8,123 nt of DNA from Methylomicrobium sp. (GTDB lineage Bacteria > Pseudomonadota > Gammaproteobacteria > Methylococcales > Methylomonadaceae), in NCBI GenBank assembly GCA_007135635.1, contig SLIO01000380.1, forward strand, positions 1 through 8,123. Direction: 5' to 3'. Shown in pieces: positions 7,408 through 8,123 of the stretch. The translations under genes were made by a program, and so were the position numbers. The notes below the pieces were generated by a model. That model had not been told where the DNA came from, did not search any database, and saw nothing but the letters and a program-made list of their open reading frames with translations. Each line of letters begins with the position of its first letter. The stretch's first letter is position 1.

Positions 7408-7426
7408 ACACCGAAAACCGTTGACT

Positions 7427-8123
7427 TCAGGGCTTGACAAACTTCAACGTCATACGGTCGCTTTCGCCGATCGCCAAGTACTTGGCGCTATCCTTCTCGT
7501 TCAACTTTAGTGTTGGGGGCAAAGTCCAGACGCCAGCCGGATGATCCTTGGTGTCTTTTGAATTGGCATTAATTTCGGAGCGATCCAGCAGCTTGAACCC
7601 GGCTTTTTCGGCCAGTTCGATAACATGGCTCTCATCAACATAGCCCGATTGTACCTGTGTTTCGATCGCGGCGCCCGGCAGGCTTCTATGTTCGACGACA
7701 CCGAGAACTCCACCCGGTTTTAGCGCTTTGAACATCGCTGCGAATACCGCATCGGCTTGACCAGCCTTGATCCAGTTGTGCACGTTCCGGAAGGTTAACA
7801 CGCGATCGGCCGAACCTTCAGGCGCTATCTCTACAGATTCGGGCGGTTGCAAAACGGTCAATTCAACCTTGCCGTAGACCTCGGGCTGTTGCTTCATTTT
7901 CTCGACAAAAGCCTGCAAGGTCGTTTGAAAATAGGGAACTTTTGCGTCTTTTGAGAAATGCGCGGCATAGAGCTTGCCTTTATTTTTTAGATAAGGCGCC
8001 AAAATTTCGGTATACCAACCGGCTCCGGGCCAGATTTCGACAACGGTCATCGACTCGTCGATCTCGAAAAACGACAAGGTCTGCTCGGGATGACGGTAAG
8101 CGTCGCGGGCTTTGTTTTCGGCC
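7427..8123 (-). CDS. SAM-dependent methyltransferase-like protein, 5' end beyond the window
   Basis: The frame runs open off the right edge; 231 residues are visible, starting AENKARDAYRHPEQT and ending in KFVKP. The fold looks like a class I (Rossmann) methyltransferase of the COG4798 'predicted methyltransferase' type. Motif I is VVEIWPGAGWYTEILAPYL (visible residues 27-45), with Trp-Pro before the Gly-x-Gly, which is unusual for the superfamily but typical of this group as I know it. TFRNVHNW (about 110-117) fits motif IV, and LKPGGVLGVVEHR (about 133-145) is the usual post-IV strand. An in-frame TTG at 8075-8077 exists, but the homologous-looking sequence continues upstream of it, so it is not the start. 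Members often carry an N-terminal signal peptide, which would lie outside the window. The substrate is unknown. The gene ends at the origin-like gap and is separated from priA by it. Confidence 0.8.
   Translation of the reverse strand, partial: AENKARDAYRHPEQTLSFFEIDESMTVVEIWPGAGWYTEILAPYLKNKGKLYAAHFSKDAKVPYFQTTLQAFVEKMKQQPEVYGKVELTVLQPPESVEIAPEGSADRVLTFRNVHNWIKAGQADAVFAAMFKALKPGGVLGVVEHRSLPGAAIETQVQSGYVDESHVIELAEKAGFKLLDRSEINANSKDTKDHPAGVWTLPPTLKLNEKDSAKYLAIGESDRMTLKFVKP

Larger units (their letters stand above)
7200..7410. other. Origin-like region: DnaA boxes, A+T-rich stretch and IHF site
   Basis: Within the 271-base non-coding gap upstream of priA, this stretch contains four DnaA-box-like 9-mers, an A+T-rich core with inverted repeats, and an IHF consensus match, all described separately. 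The order from left to right is a cluster of three boxes, the A+T-rich core with the IHF site in its right part, then one more perfect box. These are the parts of a bacterial oriC. Against this, no dnaA, dnaN, mnmG or rpmH is visible, there are no GATC (Dam/SeqA) sites in the gap, and both flanking genes are on the - strand. The alternatives are a DnaA-controlled priA promoter or a DnaA-titrating site. Confidence 0.45.

Noticed and set aside
1..8123. CRISPR array, insertion sequence, tRNA or rRNA gene, phage or defence genes
   Set aside because: I saw no spaced direct repeats, transposase, terminal inverted repeats of a mobile element, tRNA-like cloverleaf or defence-type protein anywhere in the window.

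Overview
The window looks like chromosomal DNA of a gammaproteobacterium with roughly balanced base composition. Two things suggest this. The gene order priA-argS-SPOR-domain gene is the one I associate with Pseudomonas-like gammaproteobacteria. The trpG-trpD-trpC block has a TrpC that is not fused to TrpF. A methanotroph of the Methylococcales is my best guess, but no diagnostic gene is present, so that is only an impression.

Layout. Positions 1-2282 (+ strand) hold the end of trpG, then complete trpD and trpC, which overlap by four bases. These three genes supply glutamine amidotransfer, phosphoribosyl transfer and indole-ring closure in tryptophan synthesis. Positions 2283-2484 are a short gap where this block meets a block transcribed the other way. 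Positions 2485-7155 (- strand) read, in transcription order, priA (replication restart helicase), argS (arginyl-tRNA synthetase) and a small membrane-anchored SPOR-domain protein. argS and the SPOR gene are one base apart; priA and argS are separated by 131 bases. Positions 7156-7426 are non-coding. Positions 7427-8123 (- strand) hold most of a SAM-dependent methyltransferase-like gene whose start lies beyond the window.

The genes are ordinary housekeeping genes. The most interesting part is the 271-base gap upstream of priA. It carries two perfect DnaA boxes (TTATNCACA), two boxes with one mismatch, an A+T-rich stretch of about 100 bases with spaced GATT-initiated repeats and inverted repeats, and a perfect match to the IHF consensus. 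This is how a bacterial replication origin, or a DnaA-binding regulatory cluster, is built. Neither dnaA nor mnmG, the usual neighbours of a gammaproteobacterial oriC, is visible, and there are no GATC sites in the gap. The origin reading is therefore a hypothesis, competing with a DnaA-controlled priA promoter.

Smaller observations are a possible interspersed repeat after trpC, an ambiguous priA start codon, and inverted repeats between priA and argS.
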